Positions 43,651-56,854 of a stretch of DNA of 64,000 bases are shown here, piece by piece. The notes beneath the pieces were generated by a model that had not been told where the DNA came from, did not search any database, and saw only the letters and a list, made by a program, of their open reading frames with translations. Origin of the DNA: Darksidea phi (Eukaryota; Ascomycota; Dothideomycetes; Pleosporales; Lentitheciaceae); assembly GCA_030770425.1 (NCBI GenBank), contig JASJFT010000082.1:62001-126000 (forward strand). The letters are read 5' to 3'. Each line of letters begins with the position of its first letter. Position 1 is the stretch's first letter. A program made the translations under genes and the position numbers.

Positions 43651-46059
43651 TTAGCTTCACTGTGCGCGCAGAGACTGAGGGGCATTGAGCTCATCACCGG
43701 CTTCACCCAACCGTTCAATCGTGCCCCCTCCTGATCTCAAACCACGCAGCCCTTGTTCAAACTTTTCTCCGTATGCTCCTCACAGCTCCAGGTGGAGTCC
43801 AGAATGCAAAGAAGAGTAGCCATGAGCACTGCTTTCAGCGTCTCCCACCCCCCTCGGCCCAGGCACTACGGAGTTGGTGTTGCGGATGATGACACTGTCT
43901 CTCCCAACTCGAAAGTTCTCCTCGCGGCGGCGACGCGCTGCACTGAGCGTGGCAAACATGTAAGTCCCCTTACTCTATGCTGTAGGGCTGGACCCCCGAT
44001 GATGGGGATGGGGACAACGTCTTCCAGCTGTACGGCGCCGGAGATGAAACGATCGAGAGCGACGAGACTAAGCCTAGAGGAGACGAGAAGGCGATGCGCT
44101 GATGCAGGCTTTCCAATTTTCTCACACAGCAGATGCTCTTCTTTCTGGTACCAATAACACCCTAGAGTCTTCCTCACTCTTGAGACTACTTCCCCGACGG
44201 AGGTCTCTCATCCAGAGCGATCTAACAGGTCGGCAATGCCCCTCTTAGAGACGGCGAGGCACACTAGGTGAGCGAGGTGCGACGAGTCGTATACCCACAC
44301 AAACATTCCAGTCATGGAAGCATCGCGCAGGAATGTGCGCATGTCAACACATGAAAAAGGTGAGGATCATGACACCTTTCATGAAATAGCCGCGGAAAGG
44401 AGAAGGGTATACTGATGATGATCGCGAGACCACCAAGGCAGATGGACACCTCAACGACGGTCGCCCCTTCCATTGAAGCAACAGCCGCACTCTTTAGTCT
44501 GACCACGCGCAAGGCACGCCCGACACATCTCCGACCCCTACATCGCAACCGTCTGCACGACAACATAAACTTTCAGATTCAAGTCACCGGTAGAGGCGCC
44601 AGAAGGACAACGGTAGAACTGATGGAGTCACGGCCGCTGGTGTACAACACCCCATCGCTGCGAATCATTCGCAACCACGTCCACATGGTGGGGCATGACG
44701 ACCAGCTCCTCAAGGAGGCGAATACGACTCGACCTTCAAGCGGCACCGCGGGCAAGACACCGTCCTTGAGATTATCCTCGGCGGAACATTAATCTCTCTG
44801 CGACGCTCTAGCAAAGGCCTAGATATAGCCCTACGTAGAGTACCGCATTAGCGACCACTACGGCGGTACAACGCAACAGCGACGACCACTACACTCCAGG
44901 GCGCCGTTGCGGTGATACCACTGGAAGAGCTTCGCCTAGTTCCCTTCCGTCTGTTGGGAACTGCTATCGGCATTGCCTTCCTGTCTAGAGCTCTATCGCG
45001 GACAATTTAGAGCTTCGAATGGCTTGCTGAGTGGCCCTTCATTGGCTATGGGCGCACCTCCAAAGAATCGCCCCATGCTGCCTTGGTGCTATTGAGGACA
45101 GTAACGACAATCCAGAGAATATCAGCTGTCTTATTGTCCGTGTCACTCGTCCGTATAGAGATATGTATCCCATGCTGGTCTGGCGATAGTAGCAGCAGCC
45201 ACACATCAACCCAGGCACAAGCACCCATGAGCACTCATGGATCGGAAGCAAGTATGATTGAATTCAGCACACGAGAAGATAGTCCTCGCACCTGCGCGAA
45301 GTCTAGTCGAGCCCGATACAAGATTGAGAGAAAGAGATGGAAACCGCATGGACCATTAGAAGGAACAAGCCTTGTAGAGCTCGAGAACTCATGAACATGG
45401 CAGCAGACCCAAGAGACGCATTGTAGGTATTCGCAGACGCGAACCATGTTCGTTCTTGGAAGCTCGCCTACCTCGTTCCTCTGATCCGAGATCGGTCTTT
45501 CATCTCAAGCCGGTCGAAAAGAGAGACTGACAACCACACCAACCCGCCATCTTCCACCCGGTGCAGTATTACTACCACTCGACCAGGTTGCAATGACTGA
45601 GCTTCTTTTCCCAATCACGTTCTGACCATGGATTTAGCAGCCAAGGCTGGACGGATATTGCGGTGCAAGGACATGGTCGCCGGCCCAATGCGCGTCATGC
45701 CCGATGGTGAATCGGTCGTGCATGTACCGCCCAAGTCTTTTCAGATCAAGGGTCGAAAAAAGCTAGCTCACGGTTTTCTCGGAATATGCGATCTTCCAGC
45801 AGCTCGTGTTCTGCTGAGTCTCGCTGATGGTCCAAGCATCCGGAATGACTCGAACGCGACGGAACCTTCCCTTAGGCGCTCGCAGTCGCTCAGATCGTCA
45901 ATTACAATGGGCAAGCGATGTGCTGGCTAGTCCGAATGGACGTCCTTACCGGGGGGACACGGTGATTAAGGACTACGATAGATTTATGATATCCAACCAC
46001 CCAACTATCTCTTTCTATTCAGCGGCGCATCCTCGGCCGGATGGAAGCCAGAAATTGAC
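43651..46059. other. Gene-poor region, 2.4 kb
   Basis: Several short open frames occur on both strands, none with recognisable protein character or consistent splice joining. The missing 5' exon of the coiled-coil gene may lie near its left end. Confidence 0.35.
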
Positions 46060-47371
46060 TCAAGTTCTCGGCATTTTCGGGACCGGCAAGAGCTCTTCCA
46101 ATTGATTCGCGAGGACATCAGTTTTCTCATCCCACGGCCCGATACGACTTCGCAGGAACGTGTTCCAGTTGCCAATGTCTTGCAATTTCTGGTCGACGAG
46201 AGCGTTGCGAATATTCTCAAACATCAGAGTCCCATTGCGGCTACCGTCTTCGTTAAAACTCTTGATGACTCCATGATGTATGTTCATATCGACGTCGATG
46301 CCGTCGGAGGTTCGGATCGCGAGTGTAAACTGAGGAGTCTGCGCCCACATCCAGTCTTTAGTCTACGAAAGTCAGTAGTCGTTTCGCGCGATAAGGTCGT
46401 TCACGAACCAAGAGTTCGTTATAGCCCTTTTGGACGTCTGGAATGCTCAATTGCTCCTCGCCAACGACCTGTACGGTCGGACGATTGGCAGCGCCGCCAT
46501 ACATGTTTGCAAATTCTTGCTGCAGGCGTTCCTGAAATACGCCAATGTCAAGCCCGATGTTGCCGACCGGTGAGCTGACGCTTTCCACCCCCTTGGCCTG
46601 TATAAAGTTCTTCGCGGGCGACCGGAGGTATTGCGGGATGATATGCAAATTCGGCGATGCGAGCAGAGCCGTAGCATGGTGTAGCGCTCGCGCCCGCGTC
46701 AGCTTGTAGGCGGAGCCAGACACTTTGAGTGGCTTGGGCCCTTCCTCGTCAGCCGTGTATGCCGTCGAATGTGTATCTTGCGGGTCCGCTACGCGCTTCT
46801 TGGAGCCTTGGTCCAACACGATATCGTGCCGTTCATTGACCCTGGCACGATCGACGCCGAGCTTGCGGAGTGTTCGAACGACCATCTCCGCATGCTTGTC
46901 CCGTGTGAACTCGGTGCGGGGACATGTAATACTCCAATTGATATTCCCTTCATCGTGGAAGACTGTTCCGCCGCCAGAGCGCCTGCGCACAAGGTCAACA
47001 TCGCCTATTGCAGGCGGTTCCGTGTCCTTTGGCGCCTTCTCGCCATGTCGTGCGGCATGTAGGATGCCCAGGTTGACCTCTGACCATGGATTTTGATTCC
47101 TGCCGATGACGATACAGGGACGGTTCGTGTACAGGAACAGCACAGTCGACTCGGGCGGCGAGGTGCGCAAGATGTGGTCTTCAATCGAGAGGTTGAGGTA
47201 AGGGTCTCTGCTGCGAGAAACGTAGCTCTGCACCTTGTTGGCAGGGTCTGCAAGTTTCTCCGAGAACGAGGACAGGGCGCGCCGTGCAAAAGACATTCCG
47301 CTGTGGGGTACACTTGATGCCATGAGGATATGCTGCAGAAGCAAGCGGTCAAAGCCCCGTGATGGGGCCAT
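46060..47371 (-). CDS. AIM22: Lipoate-protein ligase / lipoyltransferase (Aim22/Lip3-like)
   Basis: Two exons (47371-46409, 46362-46060) give 421 aa. The 46-nt intron starts with gttcgt, an atypical donor, and joins 'KGYNELL' to 'TKDWMWAQTPQFTLAI', the expected C-terminal strand; reading through would stop four codons after 'KRLL'. Family motifs: 'FLYTNRPCIVIGRNQNPWSE' (substrate loop), 'RRRSGGGTVFHDEGNINWS', and 'KVSGSAYKLTRARALHHATA', containing the catalytic Lys. The N-terminus MAPSRGFDRLLLQHILMASS with further Arg and Ser is a plausible mitochondrial presequence. The protein would attach lipoate or octanoate to mitochondrial E2 and H proteins. The frame also extends upstream of 47371 without an ATG, so a further 5' exon is possible. 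Confidence 0.88.
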
Positions 47372-48144
47372 GACTTGATTGCTGTTTGCTAGGTCGGTGT
47401 GGGCCGTGAATGAGAAGTCGGGGATAAACGCGGACGCGATGCCATAGCTCCTAGTCCCCACCCCGATGCGGTCTAGCGGCACAGCAAACTTCGCGAACGT
47501 CTGATGTATCACGCATCGGCGTCATTCTTGGATACCGACCACCAGCGATGTGCTTTGCAAGATGCAAGATATAACGGAGCAGTGCAATCGAGCAAGGGGT
47601 GCTTTGGGTGTCCTTGAGAGCATTTTGTGAAAAGACGGATCACGGGAACAGCATCAGGGGAAAGACACACCCTGTGAACCTTTTCGCAAGTACCGGCAAA
47701 GTCAAGAACGGGATGTTACAGGCGAAAGTGAAGCCTCCTCTTTTCGTTCCCTTCGTCTCGAATATGGATGTGGGATGGTAAAGAACGACTACGGCGTGTT
47801 ACAAGACGAACCCTATGCCGAAGCGCACCACTCTTGAGTTTACTCAGCCTTCCCGAGCCTGCCCCTGGAATCTACTGCGACTCTTGCACGAAAACCCGCA
47901 CCATGGAAGCCATCTAGCCATATGATGTCCGCCTCTTGGGTTACAATACGCACCCTTTTGCTAGCGGACATTTCTCGATGCCCGCATCAGTAGAGGCTAC
48001 AAGTGGAAACCAATTAGCTTTGTAAAAGATGCCCAGTTTTTTCATTGGCTTCATCTCCTAACGGGAGAGGAAATTTGGCGATCAGTACTTGGATCAAGCG
48101 CCTAAACGCCATTTCATCCCCATCACGCTTACTACTTTCGCAAC
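47372..48144. other. Intergenic region
   Basis: About 770 bp between two minus-strand reading frames; promoter side of the lipoate ligase gene. No repeats or further coding signal. Confidence 0.35.
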
Positions 48145-48405
48145 TTAACCGGATTCATATTGCATCGCCAGCAATTGAAGATCCAGAACGCCGGCCGATT
48201 CCGTGGTTGTGACCGGGATATGCGATCCCTCCTTTGAAAGCTCTGTCGAACTCTCATCATCCATACCGTCATGTCCAGTAGGCGCCGACCTCCAAGGATT
48301 CATCATAGGTGTCCGATATCTTGAAAGTCTCCTCACCATCTGAGCATCTCGTCTCTTCGATTTCTCCACCATTCTTTGCTCTAGGTCAAGTGCAAAGCCC
48401 TCCAT
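48145..48405 (-). CDS. Small hypothetical protein, or last exon of a larger gene
   Basis: An 86-aa frame from the ATG at 48405: 'MEGFALDLEQRMVEKSKRRD', 'AQMVRRLSRYRTPMMNPWRS', then an acidic, Ser/Thr-rich tail. The helical, charged start looks like protein. A cctgcag splice-acceptor-like site lies just upstream of the ATG, so this may be the final exon of a gene whose other exons I could not identify. No family recognised. Confidence 0.35.
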   Translation of the reverse strand: MEGFALDLEQRMVEKSKRRDAQMVRRLSRYRTPMMNPWRSAPTGHDGMDDESSTELSKEGSHIPVTTTESAGVLDLQLLAMQYESG

Positions 48406-51400
48406 TCCAAGGTTGTTCTGCAGGGGCCAACTTTCTCAATAACTTATACCACGAGAGGGTCACAGAACTCCAAATGCTCATATATATGCCCACGTCCGCA
48501 GATACGCCAAAAACTTCTAAGTTCGCTGCGGAAAAAAATTCACGGAGACCGTAGTACATGCAAGTCTCATCTCGCCGTCGGTTTCTATGATGAAAAGGCT
48601 ATCCTTGTGCCGTGCTCGAACCCTCGCCTTCTTGACCGCAAGCACAAAAAAACACAAAAAAAGAATGGGGCTTTTCCGGTCTGCCAGACCACCTGTGCAC
48701 AGAATCGTTAGCGCTGTTTTCTATGTAAGATCTTGATTTCTTTAAATATATATAGACTGATATTTGTTGTAGAAAGGTCGCAAAAAGAAGGCTTCCAAAG
48801 CTGTATTTGCGTTGGCGGGAGTGAAGGTTCATTCCCCCGCTTTCTAGAACGGTACAGTTCCGCTAACAATGCTCCAGATTTGATTCTCGGCTCTCAAGCA
48901 TGTGTGTGCTGCGGCTATTTTCCCCAGCTCACGAGTGTTAGCTACGTTCACGAGCTCCGATACACTTTCTATCCCAATCGGCTTTCCGGCAGCTTGTCTC
49001 GTAGGGTTTACATACTAAAATAAGCAAAGCTCCGACACGGCGCCGGTGCACTTCCTTTTACACTCCACTCCCTACTTTTCCTGCGACTGTTAGTACTCAG
49101 AGAACTAGCATGTCTATAGCACCTCTTTGAAGCTGCCTTTATCGCTGGGGAACGCCAGTATCAAGTCGAAACGCGCAGACACCTAAGGCTACACTTCAGG
49201 AGAACAATCTCAGCATATGATCCCGTTTTGCGAGATGCAGAGAGCCTGCATGTTGCGCAGCGCTGAAGATGAAGTCTCAGGTACAACAGATATGGTGCGA
49301 AATATTCAGTCTAACAGGTCGTTGCGAAAGACCAAGCACCAACAGCAAGAGCAAAGATATGGATAAACGAACGTGGATGCCATTCGGCGCTATCATGCAA
49401 TCTGCAGCGGCAACCGATCCGATGCGACTCCTGAAACCGCAAGATGATTGAGGGTTTGAGAGCAAGGTAGACAAAAGCCATCGCAAGTCAAGGAACCAAC
49501 CAGAGGCCAACGCAAACAGCTAGGAGTTAAAGCGGAATTCCACATAACAGAACTACAACATTCGGCAAACGTTCATGGGCGCCATCAAAGTCCAAAAACC
49601 GGGCATTATCGAGTGTGGGTAGCATCATGAATATCACACTCGTGGACCTGGTCCCATTATTCCAGCCATGTGTGGTTGCTACAAAGCACCAGGCCGGCAA
49701 TCACTCGCAGTTTTTGGAGGGGCTGCATACAACTATAATCCAATATTCCTGCTTGTCGCCGCGGAATTGCCTATCCAGCGTTTCCTAAGACTATTCTTAT
49801 CCGATAAAACGCCGAAGGAGACGAAGAGGCAGAAGCAAACGGAGTTTGCGCATCACATATCAAAGACGTTTGCGTAGGCTGTGATCCACTTTGCGTCATG
49901 AGCTAATCTCGGGATTATCTCAAGGGTGAGCTGGCCTTAGACGTATGTCCGTCGTGCACGCATTCGGAGTGTCACAGCAGTTCCAGCCATTAGCAGTTAC
50001 AACCATATATACGCAAGGTCGCAGCTTATGCAGAGCGCTGTATTGAGCCCCGCGGCTCTCCAGGCCTAATGGTCATGGAACGAGACCGCGCCACTACCCA
50101 AGTCCTTCCACACAACCTTTCACGATGCTACGACAGCCCTAGCAGGTTCCAATACACATAGACCAATACACCCTCCCATCTCAAGTCCTTCGAAACTCAA
50201 CATCCACAAGCTTAAAATCTTCTAAGTCCAAGATCTACAAATCCACCTCTTTCAAGATCACTCCAAGATGTCGATGCAATTCAACATCGCTCCACTATCG
50301 GCCTTTACCTTACTCACCAAGGCCCGCAACATATCCCCACAACATGCATCCTTCGAAGTCCTGATTTCGGAATAGGAGAGACCTCGTCGCCGCTATCAAT
50401 CCTTTCAACGGCCTGAAGACAACCTCATCGTCGCTATATCGGTGAAAGCCGGCAATTCACTCATCATTCAACTCAACCAACTAAGACATCCCTTGACTCA
50501 GCCGCACACGAAAAACACTACTCTCTCACTGCAGAAGCAGTTGACGCGCTCGCTGTCATTTAGTACCGCGCGACTTGCGGGCCATTAAGGAGAGATCATC
50601 CTCGAAACTGAATCCAACGTGGAGCCCTGTTAGCAACCTTGTGGTTTTCTCTAAGCTGATCTCTAGGGTACATCCTTCGAGGCAAAACTTTACAACTTCC
50701 AGCAAAGTACCGTCTGATGTCAATGGAACCTGACTGAATCACCAACATTCACGACAATGATGGTCGCCCTCCACGCCCGCAAACCAGCGAGTATAGAATT
50801 ACCAACATTTAATTCATTGATCGTGTAGATTTGGTATTAGTCACCAAAGAAGAATGGTTCGGCTGGTCGCTATCACGATTCACTTCGTTGTCTTTCCATC
50901 GCTCCCCCAGAGTTACAACGGCGTTAGCGTTTGGATCCGCAGCGCCCCATACTAACATTATGACCGAGCTGGAGAAGCCTTGCCTTGGGGACGAGGCTCT
51001 TTTGCGCGGGCGCTGAGGGAGTAGCCTCCGCTATTAACGTGTCGAATAGAACAGGTCATGTTCGATGAAAGTTAATGGGTAAAGCTCCACTGTACTTGAG
51101 ACCCGTAAGTAAATTCACGTCTCTTAACACATCCAGAAGCGAGTTATGAAAACTCGCAGTTTAGCCAGTTCTTCTCCCTTTTGCTTTTTCCGTGCTGATC
51201 ATATCTATAGGTTATAAGGCAAGCATCTTGCCTGAGCAGTGCTTGCTGCTATCAAAATGCTGCATCTCCTCTTTGCAAAGTCCCTAGCCGCCAGCCTTGC
51301 CTTTGACGCTAACTACAAGGAATGGCTAGCAGACCTTTGCATGCTGCGATCCTAGCCACATCCTTCTTTCTACCCAGAGAGCAACAGGCGCGCATTCAGC

Positions 51401-53725
51401 AGCTTTGCAACATTAGATCCCTTCAGTTGCGTCCGTGCCGCCCGCTTACTTGAAGTTCTTCTCATGTTGCTTGAACTGGACCAAGGCGACTTGAAACGCT
51501 TTCTTAGCAACGCGCAACGCATATATGCAATAATGCCCTAAGACGTTTGAAGTTGCTTAGGATGGCTTTCACGCTCGTACTTTATAGTACTAGCGTCCTG
51601 CGCTTTCACATGCGCGCTTTGGGTAAAGGAAGCGTAGAATCGCCATCCGATCACTGATTGGAGGAGCAGGATCGAAGTTCATTCAATGTAGTGGAATAAG
51701 CCTGCAACACATTCCTTGGTGTCAAGACTGTGCGATCGAAGCCATGCTATAGATTTCAAGGTCAGGCGCTGGCCTGCATGGCCAAGATCGCAGCCGAATG
51801 GTCGAATGGCCGCATCTTTGCGCTTCCTCATATCGGCGGTAATGAAGCGGGCGCAGTCGCGGAATGAGGCGAAAGTCACCAATTTGCGCAAATTGGTTGA
51901 GACACCTCTCGAGGATGGCTGATATAGCCTCGTGCCGATGCTCCGCGACGACGAGGTGACGGCTAACAACAACAGAGTTGAAGAGCATCATAGCCCCACC
52001 TTAAGAAGGCTGCCGGTGGGCCTCTGCGAGATCAAGATTGATGGTGTAGAGCTGTGAAGGGGTAGGATAAGAGACGGATTCACGGACTCTATTCGAGATG
52101 GATCATTGTCTTCATGTGGGCTGAGGAAGGCTGCGACCACGAGAGATATGTGCGAAAGGACGTCTCGATGGAGCGGAACGCAAGACCCAATGCAACGCTG
52201 CTCGAGCCTATTGACCATTTGGACCTCACAATCAAGGAATACGCCATTGCCACCGTAAATGCAAGGAGCATCATCGTCGCCTCAAAGCTACGCAGCACTA
52301 TGCTGAAGCCGGCTCGGTACTTCGATGTGTTGCCTTGCGGGTGGCTACGAATGCGAAGCAGGATAGCGGCCTTGTGCATCCGTTCAGAGGTTACTATGTC
52401 GCGGATGGCATTGAACGCTTCTCTCAGGCCGATACATGACCATTATCTGCTTGACATGACGCTGCCTGCCCTCAGGCCTTCGCAAAGAAAAGGTCTCGTC
52501 CTCCTTCCCGCATAGCGTCTCCTACCTAGCTGCCGGCAGCTACATAACATTGTCTATGGCTCATCCAATCTTCACAGCCACCATTCCACCCTCCACCAAA
52601 ACACTGTTAAGCGTTCTCCGCCCGCGCATAGCAACGCTGTAAGCCCTCCCTTCACCACCACGCCCCGCACACGCACAAGAGCGCTTTTCTATGCTTCTAT
52701 TACGAAGCTATTCTTTTGGATCTGTATATAAGTTACTTGCAGCTGAGTAAAGTTTATCAAAAAACAATGGCTCATCGGAAACTCTCATGCTTCGCTTCTC
52801 CCTCCGAAAAACCGACAACATTGCGAATAGTGCTAACGTTCGATTCCGCAGGGCCCCCTCTTAACGTTGCTCCGTCGCTAATTATGTGCAGTGCTTATAC
52901 TAACTACCCCCTCCCCCTTACTGAGTTGAATACTTCGCTAATTAAATTTGTAGGGATCTTAAAAAACAAAAAGCGCTATACTTCACCGGAAGAAGGTAGT
53001 AAGTACTACTCCTACTCCATAACACAAATAGAAGCGAAGCACGAGAGCAACCAAAAAAGCCATTTCTTTTTGCGTTTTTTTTGCTCACCTACTACTACTC
53101 TAGTAGAACGTGTTGCTTTAAAGCGACGGCAGGCTTGACTACTCCTTTTAACTACCCACTCACTCTTTATTGCTATACTAACGTTTTGCCCTTCACACTT
53201 TGGTCGGTTAGAGCTACCTTTCTTTACTTGCACCGGGAAACTCAAGTCACAGATATCCACCTTTCAGAAGGGCAGAGAGAAAACCCGCCGGCATACGCCC
53301 TTGGGCACTATACCCGGATACGGAGTATTGCGCCTCAAAGACAATCGGTATACCGAAGACACGGGAAGCGAGCTATAATGCAGCCCGATTCGCCCGTTGT
53401 GCAATGCCTGTACATAGACATCGAAACAAGCTTTTTCAGCCCGTCGGAGCGGCACCAGCGGTAGTAGGCCTGACTCGGTTCCCCGCATCCCGCATACCAT
53501 GACAGCATTACTTCCGCAAAACGCGCGCAAACCAAACACCGAGATATTGGAATCCAATGGAATGCGCGTGGGGCGAGCAAGGCCGACGGAGATGCAGGAG
53601 CGGTTCGGAACCGGGGGATGCGACATGCATTGACTCCGCGTCGAGCTCCGAGCTTGATATACGATGGCTATGGCCGGCAACGAGAGACTCCACAACTACA
53701 AGCCCTAAAACGATTTTGATACAGC
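48406..53725. other. Gene desert of 5.3 kb
   Basis: No supported gene on either strand. A helical minus-strand segment at about 52090-52440 ('LREAFNAIRDIVTSERMHKA', 'ILLRIRSHPQGNTSKYRA') and another at 51720-51990 ('HRHEAISAILERCLNQFAQI') may be remnants of one degraded gene. Between about 52600 and 53250 the sequence is AT-richer with many homopolymer runs. There is no clear terminal repeat, transposase or RNA gene. Confidence 0.4.
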
Positions 53726-55049
53726 ATGGCGACCACAAATGATATTCGGCTCGACGGCACGCGGTCAACCGGTATTCAACCCAATGACGCCCCCTCGACC
53801 CCTCCGATCGTCATAGCAGGCGGTGGTTGCGTGGGCCTCTTCCTCGCGCTCCTACTCGCCCAATCCTCGATCCCAAACCGCATCGTCGTCGTCGAACCCT
53901 TACATCCTGACCCGCATTCCACACGCGCGATGGCCCACCAACCGCTCATCTTCCCACTTTTCATGCGCGCCGACCTTATGCCCGAGTTCTCGCGCATCGG
54001 TTCCTTCTCTAGCGGATTATGCTTCCGAACAAGTGTCAAGAAAGGGTCAGAGCTTATTGCAGGGAAAAAGTTTAAGGAGGGTGAGAAGGCGCAACTGCTG
54101 CTGCCACAGGGCAAGTTTCAAGAGGTACTTATGCGGAGGATGGAGCAGGATGGGAAGGGAGTGGTTAGACTGGGATGGCAGGTGGTCGGATTTGAGGACG
54201 CGCAACGTCATGTCAACGTTCAGATCCAGGACAAGAGTGGGCGAGAAGAGATAATTGAAGCGCAGTATCTAATTGGCGCTGATGGAGCACATTCTACGGT
54301 CCGGAAGATGCTAGACATGCCCTTCAACGGCGAAACTTTGCCCACCCAACTCGTAGCCACCGACATCATGTACGACTTCCACGCGCACGGCTTCTACGAT
54401 GTGAATTTTGTTATTGATCCTGAGGACTACGGACTCATCGGGCGCATAAACGACGAAGGATTATGGAGAGTCAGCTATGGTGTACCGGTTGACACAAGTG
54501 AGGAGGACATACGCTTAGGCGTCGAAGAGAAGATCATGAAGATGCTGCCAGATGGTGGGAGCAGTGGTTTCGAGATCAAGCGGGTGGCGCCGTACAAGGC
54601 ACAGCAGCGCTGCGTAGACAGTTTCTGGGAAGGTCGAGTCGGACTCTGTGGAGACGCGGCTCACTGTAAGCCTTTCCTCACGCCTTCAGGCGACTACCTC
54701 TAAACTAAGCCATTACGCAGTAACGAACCCCTATGCCGGCCTCGGTCTTGCGTCCGGCATCGCAGATGCCGCCTCCCTCGCCGACGTCCTCATTCGCATA
54801 CTGTCCTACCGATCCTCCAACTCCGCACAACTCCTCTCCTCGTGGTCAGACGCTCGACGCCAGAAGTTTCTATCAGTAGTAGATAAGCCGTCGCGCATGG
54901 CGTATGCGCGGGTGAAGACGAAGGTAGACACGGCGGAGGAGGTGCAGCAGCTGTTGGAGAGGGATGGCATGGTCGGCGCACTGAAGAAAGGGATGCCGAT
55001 GATGCCGCCGAGCTTGGAGACGAGGGGCGAGGATTTGGCGGGGTGGTAA
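53726..55049 (+). CDS. FAD-dependent monooxygenase (class A, PHBH-like)
   Basis: Two exons (53726-54665, 54721-55049; 55-nt intron, phase 1) give 422 aa. The intron splits the conserved FAD motif, restoring 'GLCGDAAHLTNPYAGLGLAS'. Other motifs: the dinucleotide-binding 'IVIAGGGCVGLFLALLLAQ' (about 28-46), with the substituted G-G-G-C-V-G form of GxGxxG, and 'YLIGADGAHSTVRK', the D-G fingerprint binding FAD and NAD(P)H. Such enzymes hydroxylate aromatic or polyketide substrates. No signal peptide. It has no biosynthetic neighbours: three orphan genes lie convergently downstream. Substrate unknown; a role in aromatic catabolism or secondary metabolism is equally possible. Confidence 0.88.
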
Positions 55050-55221
55050 TGGTGATTGCATCCTGGAAGGGAATGTTTGGTTGGATCACATAGAGAGTCA
55101 TGGGCACGGTTGTAGAGTCCGCGACTGACTTGTGACTTAGGGATGCGTATTGCATCACATGTTGCAACACAGCGTCCATGGCTTAGTAAGACGGCGTCCA
55201 TGGCTTAGTTCTACCGTCCAA

Positions 55222-55999
55222 TCAGTGTCTTCTTAGACTGCTACTATGTCGGCCTGAGTCCTTCCTACGAGTCTTTGAGACATGTTGAGGCTGCCTTCCC
55301 CTCATTTGCTGCTCTTCAATGTTTCGCTGAGCTAGGTTTTGCAACTGCTTCTCCGTCCACTCCACCAAAAAGTCCATCGCTTTGTGCTTCGTATCAGCTT
55401 TCGTTATGAAGAGATTTACTGTCTTCCCCTCGTCACGATTGTCAGCATCTATTAAAATCCTCACCCACTCTTGTTTTCTTTTCACGTAGCCTAACCACGC
55501 CCTGTAGTTCGTCTTCCCAGGCCACATTCTCTTAGCATTAGCTTCTCAAAATCAGCTAATCGTCATGTGCACTGCTTATCATTAGAAGTAGTGACATACC
55601 CTCTATGAAACGCAACTTTTCTCTGCACGCTTCCTCCTTCTCTACTGCAACTCTCAAAGCCTCATACATTTCGGCGCTCCTTTCACCAGTCACGTGCCTC
55701 GCATGCACCTCATAGTTGGCAAGAAGTTCGTGTCCCGGCCATAAACTTTCTATGACGACAGTGGCCCCCTCATTGTCTTCGTACATAGCTGGGAAGTTTA
55801 TCAGCTTCTGACGATATTGAACATCGCGAAGCAATTCTATGTTTGGCGGAGGTTAGCTGTATCCTGAAATGCATGGGAGGTCTATTGTACTTTCAAGTCG
55901 TATCTTCGCCTTTTTGATGTTGGCGGAAGGAACAAGTTCTCGGTGTTCAACATCCTTGCGCTCCTCGACGGCGATTTTTTGCTTGTTGAGCAAGCTCAT
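55222..55999 (-). CDS. Orphan family member A (222 aa)
   Basis: Three exons (55999-55891, 55836-55600, 55544-55222), both introns phase 1 (54 and 55 nt), give 222 aa. An in-frame TAG lies just upstream of the ATG, fixing the start. The N-terminus is charged and helical ('NIKKAKIRLE' before the first intron). The middle is strand-like ('GATVVIESLWPG', 'NYEVHARHVTGE') then helical. The second intron splits a Glu codon followed by Ala ('FIE|EANAKRMWPGKTNYRAW'). The C-terminal part reads 'EWVRILIDADNRDEGKTVN' and 'FLVEWTEKQLQNLAQ' and ends in a basic Ser/Arg tail. I recognise no domain. The intron placement and architecture match the two neighbouring genes at 56855 and 58218, so they are probably paralogues. 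It lies tail-to-tail with the FAD monooxygenase. Confidence 0.7.
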
Positions 56000-56854
56000 A
56001 GTACCCTAGAGTGAGGCTGTTGATGATCGAGGGTGCTCGAAAACAGGTAAAAGGGTTTACTCCTGCCAGACCTTGCAAAATCAGGGTGTACGAGGTGTTC
56101 CATTTGGGTACGAAGAAGCAAGAGCGGCTTTTTATAGTAAGAAGAAGTGACGAACAATCGCATGGATGCGAACGAGTCTTTGGCGGAGATGAATATGAGT
56201 GAAGAGGAACCATGAAGACTGGAGAGCGCTGTGACTCGCGAAGCAATATCGTGGGTCCCGCATCGTGCTTGCCCTTGCGAGATAACATAACCGTCAACTG
56301 ACCGTTATCCTTTCCCTCGAAGGTTATTAGCAGGAGTGATTCACCCGAGTCCATGATGGGTGCTTTGCGGATTTTGGATGTTGGGTTACAAGAGCGGGAA
56401 TGGATGTGTCCGAGTACCGAGATGCGACCCGACGCTTCGGTTTTGGAGTAGAGACACGTGTTCTGATGCCTTTTGATATTGGCACCCAGAGAGCTTTGGT
56501 TATTTTAGGGGTTCAGCATTGAGCTCTCTGTATACATCACTCCGCAGATTTGCACGTTCCCGTTCGCATCAGTACTAATTTTGTTAACTAAGAAGTCGTA
56601 ATGTTAATCATGACTAGGTTGTACTGCAACAACAGATATTCGCGATGTGCATGTATTTGTCCGACATCATAGACTGGTATACGTGTCACAGTAGACAGCC
56701 CCCCATCCCGAAAGTGAGTATGTAAACACTGCCCGAAATGACTATTAGGAGGTTATGGGCGAGCCATATGGTTACGTGTTTGTAAAGAGTGGACGTGTAG
56801 GACTACATAGATGCATACATATCTAGAGATCTTCGAAAAGTGTCGCAGCCTACA
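56000..56854. other. Spacer between orphan genes A and B
   Basis: About 850 bp. On the minus strand there is an open frame at 55947-56354 overlapping gene A's first exon in another frame; it has no splice partner, and I treat it as leader or chance. Otherwise nothing distinctive. Confidence 0.35.

Noticed and set aside
52716..53138. A 140-codon frame in AT-rich DNA
   Set aside because: Homopolymer-rich, no ATG-anchored conserved motif, no recognisable domain.
55947..56354. A 135-codon minus-strand frame starting with ATG at 56354
   Set aside because: It overlaps exon 1 of orphan gene A in another frame, has no splice continuation, and contains low-information composition; possibly leader sequence.
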